From Candidatus Roizmanbacteria bacterium CG_4_10_14_0_2_um_filter_39_13 (GTDB lineage: Bacteria; Patescibacteriota; Microgenomatia; UBA1406; GWC2-37-13), in the NCBI GenBank assembly GCA_002792315.1, contig PFOB01000013.1:1-40330 (forward strand): a stretch of 40,330 bases of DNA, read 5' to 3'. The notes under the pieces were generated by a model. It was not told the DNA's origin and made no database searches. It worked only from the letters and a program-made list of their open reading frames with translations. This document shows positions 8,473 to 17,061 of this stretch, in pieces (positions within the stretch are counted from its first letter, which is position 1; each line of letters begins with the position of its first letter). A program made the translations under genes and the position numbers.

Positions 8473-9002
8473 AAAATATCGCTTTTTTCCTTTCAGCAAG
8501 CGAGCTTGATGAAAAATATACGAGGACATCTCTTGAGCTGGTAAAGCTTTCAGTTGAGGCAGGGTATGGCTTTGTGTATGGTGGAACGGACACGGGTCTG
8601 ATGAAACAAGCTGCAGATGAAGTTGAGAAATTGAACGGTATGATTATCGGAATTTCTAGTCTAGAATTTGGGGACAAGTTGCGACCGAATATATTTGAAT
8701 CTCACGTGTGTGCAAGTATTGGAGAAAGAAAAAAAATGCTCAATGAAAAATCGAATGCATTTGTCATATTACCTGGAGGAGCAGGGACTCTTGATGAAGG
8801 TGCAGATGCTATTGAACAAAAAAAAATTGGAGCGCACCATAAACCGATCATATTCTTAAATATTGATGGATTTTGGGATGGGTTAATAACTCAGTATTCT
8901 CGGATGTATACAGAAGGATTTTTACGCGAAAAACCTGATTCGCTTTTTTTTGTTCATGAAGATCCAGTCGAAATTCTTGAGTACATAAAAGATACCCTTT
9001 AA
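8469..9002 (+). CDS. LOG family protein (nucleotide 5'-monophosphate nucleosidase/phosphoribohydrolase-like)
   Basis: FVYGGTDTGLMKQAADE and FVILPGGAGTLDEGADAI (PGGxGTxxE) motifs. Overlaps upstream stop by 4 nt. Confidence 0.85.
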   Translation: MKNIAFFLSASELDEKYTRTSLELVKLSVEAGYGFVYGGTDTGLMKQAADEVEKLNGMIIGISSLEFGDKLRPNIFESHVCASIGERKKMLNEKSNAFVILPGGAGTLDEGADAIEQKKIGAHHKPIIFLNIDGFWDGLITQYSRMYTEGFLREKPDSLFFVHEDPVEILEYIKDTL

Positions 9003-9784
9003 TAGACCTTCACCAATCCTTTTTCAAGAACTTTCTTGAAGCTACTTTTGATAAAAAGATAGCCAGCAAATAAGTAAACCAAATTAAGCACGGCACTAAT
9101 CGCAAGATTAGAATATTCAATCTGACCATTAAAAAGTAGGTTTCTCGACTCTTCAAATACATAACTTGTCGGAACAATTTTTGACACTAATTGTGCCCAT
9201 TTTGGTAAAACCTCGAGTGGATAATAGATTGCTGAAAAAGGTGAAACAATCCAAACGAGTGTCCATGCAAGCGCTTGTACTCTGGTCCCAAACCTGAGAA
9301 TAATTCCAGAGATAAAAAGTCCAAGCCACCATCCAGTCATCATGAGAAGCCCAATAAAAATCAAGAGATGAGGATACAGATTGAGAATGCCGACTTTATA
9401 TAATATATAACCAATAATGCTTCCAAAACTGAAACTTGCAATTGATTTGACAATGCTTAGAATAACAAGTGAAGACATCCACTCTTGAAATGTAAGCGGA
9501 GATACAAATATATTGATGAGATTTTTATTCCAGAGTTCTTCAAGAAGGCTCATGCTGATATCAATTTGACCTCGATATGCCACATTCCACAAGATAACTC
9601 CCGATATGAGCATGAATGTAAGCTGTTGTGCGTCAGGAGCAAGGCTTTGGAAGTACAAGCTTGTCACGCCCCAGATAAGAAGATCTAATGTGATCCAATA
9701 AAAAGCATCGACCATTTTGTCAATACTTCTTCGAAAGAGATATAAATGTCTGAGAAGCATTGCCCAGATTGTATTTTTTTTCAT
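8999..9784 (-). CDS. ABC-2 type transporter permease
   Basis: About six hydrophobic helices, overlaps the ATPase gene by 4 nt, and SPFSAIYYPLEVLPKWAQLVSKIVPTSYVFEESR typical of ABC-2 permeases. Confidence 0.85.
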   Translation of the reverse strand: MKKNTIWAMLLRHLYLFRRSIDKMVDAFYWITLDLLIWGVTSLYFQSLAPDAQQLTFMLISGVILWNVAYRGQIDISMSLLEELWNKNLINIFVSPLTFQEWMSSLVILSIVKSIASFSFGSIIGYILYKVGILNLYPHLLIFIGLLMMTGWWLGLFISGIILRFGTRVQALAWTLVWIVSPFSAIYYPLEVLPKWAQLVSKIVPTSYVFEESRNLLFNGQIEYSNLAISAVLNLVYLFAGYLFIKSSFKKVLEKGLVKVY

Positions 9785-10710
9785 AGTTCTTTCCCTCCAT
9801 TGCTTTGAAGAGCTATTTTCAAAAAGTAATCTTCGAGATCAGGTTTGTCGATATTGATCTCAATATATCTAATATTTTTTTGCCCCAAAAATGTTAAAAG
9901 TTCGGGAATTTGTCCTTCTTCAAGCTCGATAGTATATTTTATTCCAGAACCGTTTGCCTTCATTCTGTTTTCTTTCATGTAAGCAAATAAAACTGCTTCA
10001 TCACAATTTGGAATGGTCAATTGAATTTGACACTCTTTGATACTTCTTGATAGATTTTCAGGAGTATCATTTGCAATAATTTTGCCATTACTTATAAATA
10101 ATATCCGATCACACACTTCTTCAACTTCGGTCATATTGTGACTGGTAAATATGATTGACACTTTATAGTGCTCTCGTTGAGAAAGAATAAATTGGCGGAC
10201 AAATTGAGCAACTTCTGGATCAAGGCTTGCCGTTGGTTCATCAAGCAGAAGAATCCGTGGATAATTGATAAAAGCCTTGGCAATATTCATACGAGTCAAC
10301 TGCCCAGCAGAAAGCTCTGATGTTTGATGGTTGACTAATTCCTTTAGTCGAAAATGTTCAATTACCGACTCAATTCGTTTTTTTCGATCAGCAATCTTGT
10401 AGAGATAGGATGTGTAATGGAGATTTTCATAAACAGACAAGCTCCATGGCAGATTTGTATATGTTGAAGAAAAATTTACTTTTTCCAATATTTCTTCCCG
10501 ATGTTTTTCAAATGATTTTCCAAAATAAGAAATATCTCCACTTGTTGGTGTCAGGACGCCCAAAAGCATCTGTATTGTGGTTGTCTTTCCCGCACCATTT
10601 GGGCCCAATAGGCCAAGAATCTCCCCTTCCTCAAGTTCAAAGGAGATATCGTCAACTGCTTTAAAGTTTTCAAAATGTTTAGACAGATTTTTTATGGCAA
10701 GAACTGACAT
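9781..10710 (-). CDS. ABC transporter ATP-binding protein
   Basis: Walker A GPNGAGKTT, signature LSAGQLTR, Walker B ILLLDEPTASLDP, H-loop FTSHNMTEVEEV. Confidence 0.95.
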   Translation of the reverse strand: MSVLAIKNLSKHFENFKAVDDISFELEEGEILGLLGPNGAGKTTTIQMLLGVLTPTSGDISYFGKSFEKHREEILEKVNFSSTYTNLPWSLSVYENLHYTSYLYKIADRKKRIESVIEHFRLKELVNHQTSELSAGQLTRMNIAKAFINYPRILLLDEPTASLDPEVAQFVRQFILSQREHYKVSIIFTSHNMTEVEEVCDRILFISNGKIIANDTPENLSRSIKECQIQLTIPNCDEAVLFAYMKENRMKANGSGIKYTIELEEGQIPELLTFLGQKNIRYIEINIDKPDLEDYFLKIALQSNGGKEL

Positions 10711-10716
10711 TGGATT

Positions 10717-10725
10717 ATTATAGCA
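10717..10725 (-). promoter_or_regulatory. Extended -10 (TGCTATAAT) 6 nt upstream of the ABC ATPase ATG
   Basis: Reverse complement of 10711-10725: TGCTATAAT-AATCCA then ATG. Confidence 0.6.
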
Positions 10726-10756
10726 GTTTAATAATCCATATTAATACACTAATTGT

Positions 10757-10762
10757 TATAAT
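10757..10762 (+). promoter_or_regulatory. -10 box TATAAT 6 nt upstream of the glycosyltransferase ATG
   Basis: TATAAT-AGAGAT-ATG. Confidence 0.55.
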
Positions 10763-10768
10763 AGAGAT

Positions 10769-11578
10769 ATGCAACGTAAAATTTCAGTAATTATTCCAAC
10801 TCTTAATGAAGAGCGAGATCTTCCTCGCCTTCTCAAGGATTTTCAAATGCAAACAAATAAGAATTTTGAAATTATTGTTGTTGATGCGCTGTCAAAAGAT
10901 AAAACTATTGAAAAAGCAATGAAATTTCAAAATAAAATACCAATTACGGTAGTTGAGTCAGAAAAGGCAAATGTATCTCATCAAAGAAATCTTGGTGTGC
11001 GTCATGCAAATGAGGATTATTTATTTTTCATAGATGCTGATTCTCAAATTGCAAGTAACTGTATTGATCGATTGATTCAGTGTATTAATGATTACGGATA
11101 TTTCATATTTCAACTCACCCTTATTCCAAACAGTACCGTCTATTCAGATGAAATATTATTTAATGTAATTAACTATGGAGTTGAGTTGTCTCAAAAGATT
11201 AATCAGCCTATGTCCAATGGGGGGTCGATGGTAATGCATAAAGTCTTATTTGAACAATTGAAGGGTTTCGATGAAAAGATGTATTTATCTGAAGATCACG
11301 ACATTGTTAAACGGGCACAAAAAATAGGAGTTTCTGCGAAGTATTTAAAAGATGTTAAACTGAAGGTAAGCTTGAGGCGACTAAAAAAAGATGGATTTAT
11401 CCCCGTCTTGTATCAGTACTCGCTTGCATTTATGTATGCGCTTGCCAAGGGTCGGATAGATAAAAAATTGTTTGATTATGATATGGGCGGCGCTGCATAT
11501 GAAACAAAGCCATCAAAAGAACAGTTTCAGCAGATAAAAAAACTTTACAAACTTCTGAAAAATATATTAGAAGAGTAG
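10769..11578 (+). CDS. Glycosyltransferase family 2
   Basis: ISVIIPTLNEERDLPRLLKDFQMQ...EIIVVDALSKDKT, DADSQ, FDEKMYLSEDHDIVKRA. Confidence 0.92.
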   Translation: MQRKISVIIPTLNEERDLPRLLKDFQMQTNKNFEIIVVDALSKDKTIEKAMKFQNKIPITVVESEKANVSHQRNLGVRHANEDYLFFIDADSQIASNCIDRLIQCINDYGYFIFQLTLIPNSTVYSDEILFNVINYGVELSQKINQPMSNGGSMVMHKVLFEQLKGFDEKMYLSEDHDIVKRAQKIGVSAKYLKDVKLKVSLRRLKKDGFIPVLYQYSLAFMYALAKGRIDKKLFDYDMGGAAYETKPSKEQFQQIKKLYKLLKNILEE

Positions 11579-13339
11579 TTACTTTACGGTTACGCTTTTG
11601 GCCAAGTTTCGTGGTTTATCCGGATCAAGCCCTTTTGCAAGAGCAAGAAAATATCCCAAGAGTTGAGCTATCACTACATTTGGAATAATTGTTGCATTAC
11701 CACAGTTTTTTACTTCAATAAATGTATCATATACTTTGTCATTTTTGCTTGATACGCCGATCACATGTGCTCCTCTCGCGCTGACTTCATGTGCGGCAGA
11801 TAATGTATCTTCATACGTTTCATCTTCAGGATTAAACAATATGACCGGTGTTCCTTTTTCAATAAGTGCAATTACACCATGTTTGAGCTCTCCAGCTGCA
11901 AATCCCTCAGCATGAATATATGAAACCTCTTTTATTTTCAGTGCAGATTCGAGTGCGGCTGCGTACGAAACACCGCGCCCAAGAATAAAAATACTTTTAT
12001 AATCTTTCATTTTTGCAGCCAATGACTGGATAGAGGATTTATTTTGAATAATCTGAGATATTTCATCAACTGCCTTCAGCAAATTGATCTTTCCTTTTTC
12101 AAATGTTCCCGCGAGTTGATGAGCGATCAAGTAGAGGAATGAAATTTTGGCAGTATATGCTTTGGTTGAAGCAACTGCCTTTTCAGGTCCCGCGTGAAGT
12201 AAAAGATTATGGTCAGACATCCGATACAACGAGCTTCCTTGTGAATTGGTCAAAGAAAGTAGCTGCGCTTTTTTTTCTTTTGCTTTTTTGACACTTGAGA
12301 TAATATCGATCGTTTCTCCAGATTGTGAAAGGGCAAAAACAAGGGAATTTTCTTTCAAAAAATCGAGCAAGTATGAAAACTCAGATCCAATTGCAAAATT
12401 GACATGTCGATGTGCAATTTTTGAAAAGAGATACGTACCAGCAAGACATGCGTATGAAGCGGTTCCACAGCCAATGAGATAGGTTCCATAGGACGAGCTG
12501 ATTTCATCTGCAGCTTTTTTAATCTCAGTTTTTTGTGTTTCTCCGATGTTTCTGAGTATTTTTGGTTGTTCTGAAATTTCTTTGAGCATAAAATGGTCAA
12601 AGGATCCTTTTTCTGTTGATTCTGCAGCGTACGTAAGCGTGGTATAAGTAATATTTTGGTGAACTCCTTTTGTATCAAAAAGAGATACTCCTTTTTTTGA
12701 AAGCTCAACCATTTCATTATCTTCAAGGAAATATACTTTTTTAGTATGGGGGATGATGGCTGATGCGTCTGAGGCAATATAAAATTCGTTATCACCTTCA
12801 CCAATTACAATCGGTGATCCATTTTTAATGATGTAAAATGATTCATCTTCGGGAAAAAATGTAATTACCGCATTTAAGCCAGTAATGTGGGATCGAAGTT
12901 TTTGCATTACTTTGACTTTATTTGGCTCTGTCTTATAAATTTCCTCGATAAGATGTGCAATGACTTCGGAGTCAGTTTCTGATTTAAAAGTATGTCCTTT
13001 TTTATTAAGATCTGATTTGATCGTTTCAAAATTTTCAACAATTCCATTGTGCACAATTGCAATTTTTTTTGTACAGTCAGTGTGAGGATGCGCATTTTCG
13101 TTTCTGACACCACCATGAGTAGCCCAACGAGTGTGTCCGATGCCGACATGTGCAGGAAATGAGGGAAGCGATGCGCTTCCAATTTTTCCGATATGTTTTT
13201 CAATATAGAGTGATCCATCATTCTTTTTTATTGCGACACCCCATGAATCATATCCACGATATTCAAGAGTTTTTAAGCCGTCAAGAATCAGTGATCCTGC
13301 CTGTTGATTCGATCCGAGATATCCAAAAATTCCACACAT
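11579..13339 (-). CDS. glmS: Glutamine--fructose-6-phosphate aminotransferase (isomerizing)
   Basis: N-terminal MCGIFGYLG (catalytic Cys), GHTRWATHG, two SIS domains (GCGTASYACLAG, LSQSGETIDI), C-terminus KPRNLAKSVTVK. Confidence 0.98.
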   Translation of the reverse strand: MCGIFGYLGSNQQAGSLILDGLKTLEYRGYDSWGVAIKKNDGSLYIEKHIGKIGSASLPSFPAHVGIGHTRWATHGGVRNENAHPHTDCTKKIAIVHNGIVENFETIKSDLNKKGHTFKSETDSEVIAHLIEEIYKTEPNKVKVMQKLRSHITGLNAVITFFPEDESFYIIKNGSPIVIGEGDNEFYIASDASAIIPHTKKVYFLEDNEMVELSKKGVSLFDTKGVHQNITYTTLTYAAESTEKGSFDHFMLKEISEQPKILRNIGETQKTEIKKAADEISSSYGTYLIGCGTASYACLAGTYLFSKIAHRHVNFAIGSEFSYLLDFLKENSLVFALSQSGETIDIISSVKKAKEKKAQLLSLTNSQGSSLYRMSDHNLLLHAGPEKAVASTKAYTAKISFLYLIAHQLAGTFEKGKINLLKAVDEISQIIQNKSSIQSLAAKMKDYKSIFILGRGVSYAAALESALKIKEVSYIHAEGFAAGELKHGVIALIEKGTPVILFNPEDETYEDTLSAAHEVSARGAHVIGVSSKNDKVYDTFIEVKNCGNATIIPNVVIAQLLGYFLALAKGLDPDKPRNLAKSVTVK

Positions 13340-13360
13340 ACTATTAATTAAATAAAATAA

Positions 13361-13696
13361 CTACTTTTTTTCAATCTTCTTTCGATCTTCAATCTTCTTC
13401 AGTTTTTGACGTGTTGCACGATCCATATCAACATGAGCAATTGATGCAAGTTGTAGAACAGTGATAAGTACATCCGCAAATTCCTCATACATGTTTGACT
13501 TCTCAAAGCTTTCAAGTTTTGATGAACGTTGAAGTTTTAAAATGGAAAGAATGTCATTACATAGTTCTCCAACTTCTTCATTCAATTTGACGGTGTGAGC
13601 AAGGATTGCTTTTTCTCTTGTTGTGGTGAGTTTGAAATCGATATTACTTCTGAGAATATTTTTTTCGGCACGTTTTTGTACGACTTTGATATCCAT
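13361..13696 (-). CDS. MazG-like nucleotide pyrophosphohydrolase
   Basis: All-alpha NTP pyrophosphatase pattern KLNEEVGELCNDI ... YEEFADVLITVLQLA. Confidence 0.75.
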   Translation of the reverse strand: MDIKVVQKRAEKNILRSNIDFKLTTTREKAILAHTVKLNEEVGELCNDILSILKLQRSSKLESFEKSNMYEEFADVLITVLQLASIAHVDMDRATRQKLKKIEDRKKIEKK

Positions 13697-13706
13697 AAAA
13701 ATGCTT

Positions 13707-14105
13707 CTAATTTCTAATCTTATTATAATATTTCATACATCGATTCCAGAGAGGCTCAAAAAAAATACCCATTCCAACAAGCATCCAACCAAATATGGGA
13801 AGCGCAAATGGAACAATTCTTGTGAGGAATTTTGTAATATAAAATTCGATTCTGACGCTTTCGCGTTCGGTTATCAGCGATTGAATTGTCTGTTCCCTCA
13901 AAGGTTCAAGAATGTGTTTGCTATATTCAAATGCAAAAAGCAAAATAATAAGCCCCCACAATATAAGAATTTTACCACGCGTTGGTTTCCAGAACATATG
14001 TCCAGTGATAAATAGTATTCCCGTCGTATAAATGAGCGCTAATACATTGTGCTGAATAATGAAAAGAATGGTATAAAAAAGATTTTGTTGTGTGTCTGGT
14101 GACAT
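13707..14105 (-). CDS. Hypothetical membrane protein
   Basis: MSPDTQQNLFYTILFIIQHNVLALIYTTGILFITGHMFW... with about 3 TM helices. The internal ATG at 14105 is preferred over the long ORF start at 14237, which would overlap the exonuclease gene. Confidence 0.6.
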   Translation of the reverse strand: MSPDTQQNLFYTILFIIQHNVLALIYTTGILFITGHMFWKPTRGKILILWGLIILLFAFEYSKHILEPLREQTIQSLITERESVRIEFYITKFLTRIVPFALPIFGWMLVGMGIFFEPLWNRCMKYYNKIRN

Positions 14106-14124
14106 AATGATTCTATTCTCGAAA

Positions 14125-15060
14125 TTAAAATAAATTGATTTGCTCAGGATTTTCAGCTTTTTTCTTTTTGAGAGACTGAGGTTTTTTTTTGGAAGATGAA
14201 ACATGAAACAATTTATTTGAAAGAGCAAAAAGTTCAAATCTTTTTAAACCATCTTGTAGTGGCTCCGCAAATCCATCAAATGCAAGCCGTTTTTCAGATG
14301 AATCAATCTCGACATCACGAAGAATCGTTGCAATTTTCTTGAACAAAATAATGTTTTCTTTGTGCTCTCTTAATATTGATTGCCACCGTGGATTTTCTAC
14401 TGATTCGATATTATCCAAAAGCTCCTCAATTGTCTTATGCTTGGAAAGCAAGCTTTGCGTTGTCTTTGGGCCGATCCCTTTTGCCGTGTTGTAATTGTCA
14501 GAAGAATCTCCTGCAAGTGCTTTATAGTCTGGAATATGTTCCGGGGTAACGCCATATTTCTTTTCTACCTCACGGGGAGTGAATAAATCAAAGTTTGTGA
14601 CTCCCTGTTTTGGAGCAATCAAGAATACATTTGCTTCAGTAAGCTGCAAAAGATCTCGATCACCGGTTAAGATAAGAACTCTTTCAAATTTTTTTTTATT
14701 TTTTTCGACTAATGTGCCAATCACATCATCAGCCTCAAATCCTGGCTTTTCAATCCTGACAACGCCACCTTCGTCCAAGAGATCTTTGATATTGGGAATT
14801 TGCTGTTTCAAAGCGCTATCCATGGGTGGGCGCTTGGCTTGATATCCTTTGTACAGTTTTTTTCGAAAGGTTTGCTTTGGAGTATCAAATGCTATTGCAA
14901 GATGCGATGGCTTAAAGTCACCAATTACTTTTTGAAGCATCATGAAGAATCCATATATTGCTCCGGTAGGTTCGCCCTTTTTGGTAGCCATAGTATCGGG
15001 TAATGCGTGAAAGGCGCGATGTATCATCGCATGTCCATCTATGAGGAGGAGGGTTTTCAT
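14125..15060 (-). CDS. Stand-alone 5'-3' exonuclease (PolI N-terminal/FEN-like)
   Basis: MKTLLLIDGHAMIHRAFHALP, AIAFDTPKQTFRKKLYKGYQAKRPPMD, GFEADDVIGTL, TGDRDLLQL, DYKALAGDSSDNY, GIGPKTTQSLL. Start at 15060 is supported by canonical N-terminus and a TATACT 6 nt upstream. Confidence 0.93.
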   Translation of the reverse strand: MKTLLLIDGHAMIHRAFHALPDTMATKKGEPTGAIYGFFMMLQKVIGDFKPSHLAIAFDTPKQTFRKKLYKGYQAKRPPMDSALKQQIPNIKDLLDEGGVVRIEKPGFEADDVIGTLVEKNKKKFERVLILTGDRDLLQLTEANVFLIAPKQGVTNFDLFTPREVEKKYGVTPEHIPDYKALAGDSSDNYNTAKGIGPKTTQSLLSKHKTIEELLDNIESVENPRWQSILREHKENIILFKKIATILRDVEIDSSEKRLAFDGFAEPLQDGLKRFELFALSNKLFHVSSSKKKPQSLKKKKAENPEQINLF

Positions 15061-15066
15061 GGGAAA

Positions 15067-15072
15067 AGTATA
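15067..15072 (-). promoter_or_regulatory. -10 box TATACT 6 nt upstream of the exonuclease ATG
   Basis: Reverse complement: TATACT-TTTCCC-ATG. Confidence 0.5.
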
Positions 15073-15096
15073 CAATATTTCAAAGGAGGCATACAG

Positions 15097-16962
15097 TTAG
15101 TGCTGTATTTTCTTGACGCCAACGATTTTCTCAAATTGATCTTGATCCATACTTTCCCGCTTCATTAAATCGAGCGCAACTTTTTCAAGAGCGATTCGAT
15201 TCTTTTTGACGATCTGAACAGCCAGAGCATATGCAGTTTTTAATATCTCGCCGATCTCATGATCAATTTTTGCGAGCATTTCTTGTGAGATGCTATTTTG
15301 TTCCCAGAACTCTGAACCCCAATCAGTAATGTCTTGTGTCGGTCCGAAATTGACCGGTCCAAGTTTGCTCATGCCAAAGTCGGTGACCATGCGTCGTGCG
15401 ATATTGGTGGCTTGATCAAAGTCATTGGCCGCACCCGTTGTAATATCCTTGAAAAATACATCTTCTGCGGCACGTCCACCCATAATGACTGCGAGTCGTT
15501 CAAGAAGTTGAGAATAGGACGTGTGAAGCTGATCTCTTCCTGGTGGGATGAGCGTATATCCAAGGGCCATTCCACGAGACACAATCGATATTCTATGAAC
15601 GGGGTCAGTGAGTTTTTGAAAATGTGAGACAACCGCATGTCCCGCTTCGTGATAGGCAGTAATTTTTCGATCATGATCAGTTTGTAATCTTTTTTTCTCT
15701 GGTCCAAGCTTTACTTTAGTAGCTGAATCTTCAATATCTTCCATGGAGATTGCATTTCTGTCGTTTCGGGCCGCACTGATTGCAGCTTCGTTCATCATAT
15801 TTTCGATATCAGCTCCAGAAAATCCTACCGTTCGTTTAGCAATCCGATCCCATCGAACATCTTTGTCAAATGGTTTATTTTGCGAGTGAATTTTTATTAT
15901 TGCTTCACGTCCTTCAACATCAGGATAATCAATTAAGATTCGTCGATCAAAACGACCGGGCCGAAGAAGTGCAGGATCAAGGAGGTCTCCACGGTTTGTT
16001 GCTGCGATAACGATAACACGTTCGTTGGGAGTAAAACCATCCATCTCCACCAATATTTGATTGAGCGTTTGCTCCCGTTCGTCATGAGAAGACATAACGC
16101 CGCGAGATCGCGCCCTGCCGATTGCATCAATTTCATCTATAAAAATAATGGCTGGTGAATTTTTCTTTGCCGTATTGAAAAGGTCTCGTGCGCGTGCTGC
16201 ACCGATCCCGACGAGCATTTCCATAAATTCAGATCCAGCTATCGAAAAGAAGGGAACACTTGCCTCACCTGCGGTTGCTTTTGCAAGAAGTGTTTTTCCG
16301 GTTCCTGCTGGTCCCACAAGCATTACACCCTTTGGAGGGCGCGCACCAAGTTTGCGATATTTATCAGGTTTTTTGAGAAAGTCCACAATTTCTTCCAGTT
16401 CTTTTTTCGCTTCTTCCACGCCGGCAACATCTTTAAAGGTAATTGTTGATTGCTCTTTGTTAAATCGTTTTGCCTTTGATTGGCCAAAAGAAAATACTGA
16501 ATCTTGCGAACCCTTTGCTTGGCGTATCACAAACCAGAAAAATGCAAAGAGGAGAACTATGGGGATAATACTTCCCAAAACCCGAAGAATCTCAACCATA
16601 AGAGTCGAATCTTTCGTTTCGATTGCAACTTGCTCAAGGGGGATTTCATTGTCACTCAGTATTTGTCTGAGACTGTCACGCGATTCCTTGCGCGTTACTA
16701 ATTTCTTTTCATCAGCATATGTTGCGGTAACTTTATTATCTTCGACTAATACTTTTTTAACTTTGTCCTCTTTTATATCCTGAAGAATCTTTGTCAATGG
16801 CACTTCTTCGGAATTTTTCATCGATTCCGTGATGACCGGTCCAAAGAGAGTGTAAAGGAAGAATGTTGCAAATATGACAATGAATACTGTTTTTATATCG
16901 AAGTTAATTTTGAACTCTTTTATTTTTTTATTTTTATTGCTTTTTATGATGCTCTTTTTCAT
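15097..16962 (-). CDS. ftsH: ATP-dependent zinc metalloprotease FtsH
   Basis: [46 protein letters not shown], zinc motif [11 protein letters not shown]-terminal TM helices. Confidence 0.98.
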   Translation of the reverse strand: MKKSIIKSNKNKKIKEFKINFDIKTVFIVIFATFFLYTLFGPVITESMKNSEEVPLTKILQDIKEDKVKKVLVEDNKVTATYADEKKLVTRKESRDSLRQILSDNEIPLEQVAIETKDSTLMVEILRVLGSIIPIVLLFAFFWFVIRQAKGSQDSVFSFGQSKAKRFNKEQSTITFKDVAGVEEAKKELEEIVDFLKKPDKYRKLGARPPKGVMLVGPAGTGKTLLAKATAGEASVPFFSIAGSEFMEMLVGIGAARARDLFNTAKKNSPAIIFIDEIDAIGRARSRGVMSSHDEREQTLNQILVEMDGFTPNERVIVIAATNRGDLLDPALLRPGRFDRRILIDYPDVEGREAIIKIHSQNKPFDKDVRWDRIAKRTVGFSGADIENMMNEAAISAARNDRNAISMEDIEDSATKVKLGPEKKRLQTDHDRKITAYHEAGHAVVSHFQKLTDPVHRISIVSRGMALGYTLIPPGRDQLHTSYSQLLERLAVIMGGRAAEDVFFKDITTGAANDFDQATNIARRMVTDFGMSKLGPVNFGPTQDITDWGSEFWEQNSISQEMLAKIDHEIGEILKTAYALAVQIVKKNRIALEKVALDLMKRESMDQDQFEKIVGVKKIQH

Positions 16963-16970
16963 ACCGGATT

Positions 16971-16976
16971 ATTCTA
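16971..16976 (-). promoter_or_regulatory. -10 box TAGAAT 8 nt upstream of ftsH ATG
   Basis: Reverse complement: TAGAAT-AATCCGGT-ATG. Confidence 0.4.
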
Positions 16977-17045
16977 ACATATACCTCACTGTTTTGCATG
17001 AAACAGACGAAAGCAGATTATGGAGAATTGAAAGAGTATGTATTA

Positions 17046-17051
17046 TATAAT
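17046..17051 (+). promoter_or_regulatory. -10 box TATAAT 10 nt upstream of tsaC-tsaE ATG
   Basis: TATAAT-ATAGCTTTCT-ATG. Confidence 0.5.
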
Positions 17052-17061
17052 ATAGCTTTCT

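Noticed and set aside
9023-9040. TTCAAGA-ACTT-TCTTGAA hairpin near the LOG/ABC permease junction as a bidirectional terminator
   Set aside because: Lies within the permease coding sequence (LKKVLEKG codons) and lacks a T-run on either side.
12355-12804. 149-aa minus-strand out-of-frame ORF within glmS
   Set aside because: Overlaps conserved glmS in another frame; composition not protein-like.
16148-16783. 211-aa plus-strand ORF antisense to ftsH
   Set aside because: Ser/Pro/Arg-rich shadow ORF of the conserved AAA+ region; no independent start signal or family match.
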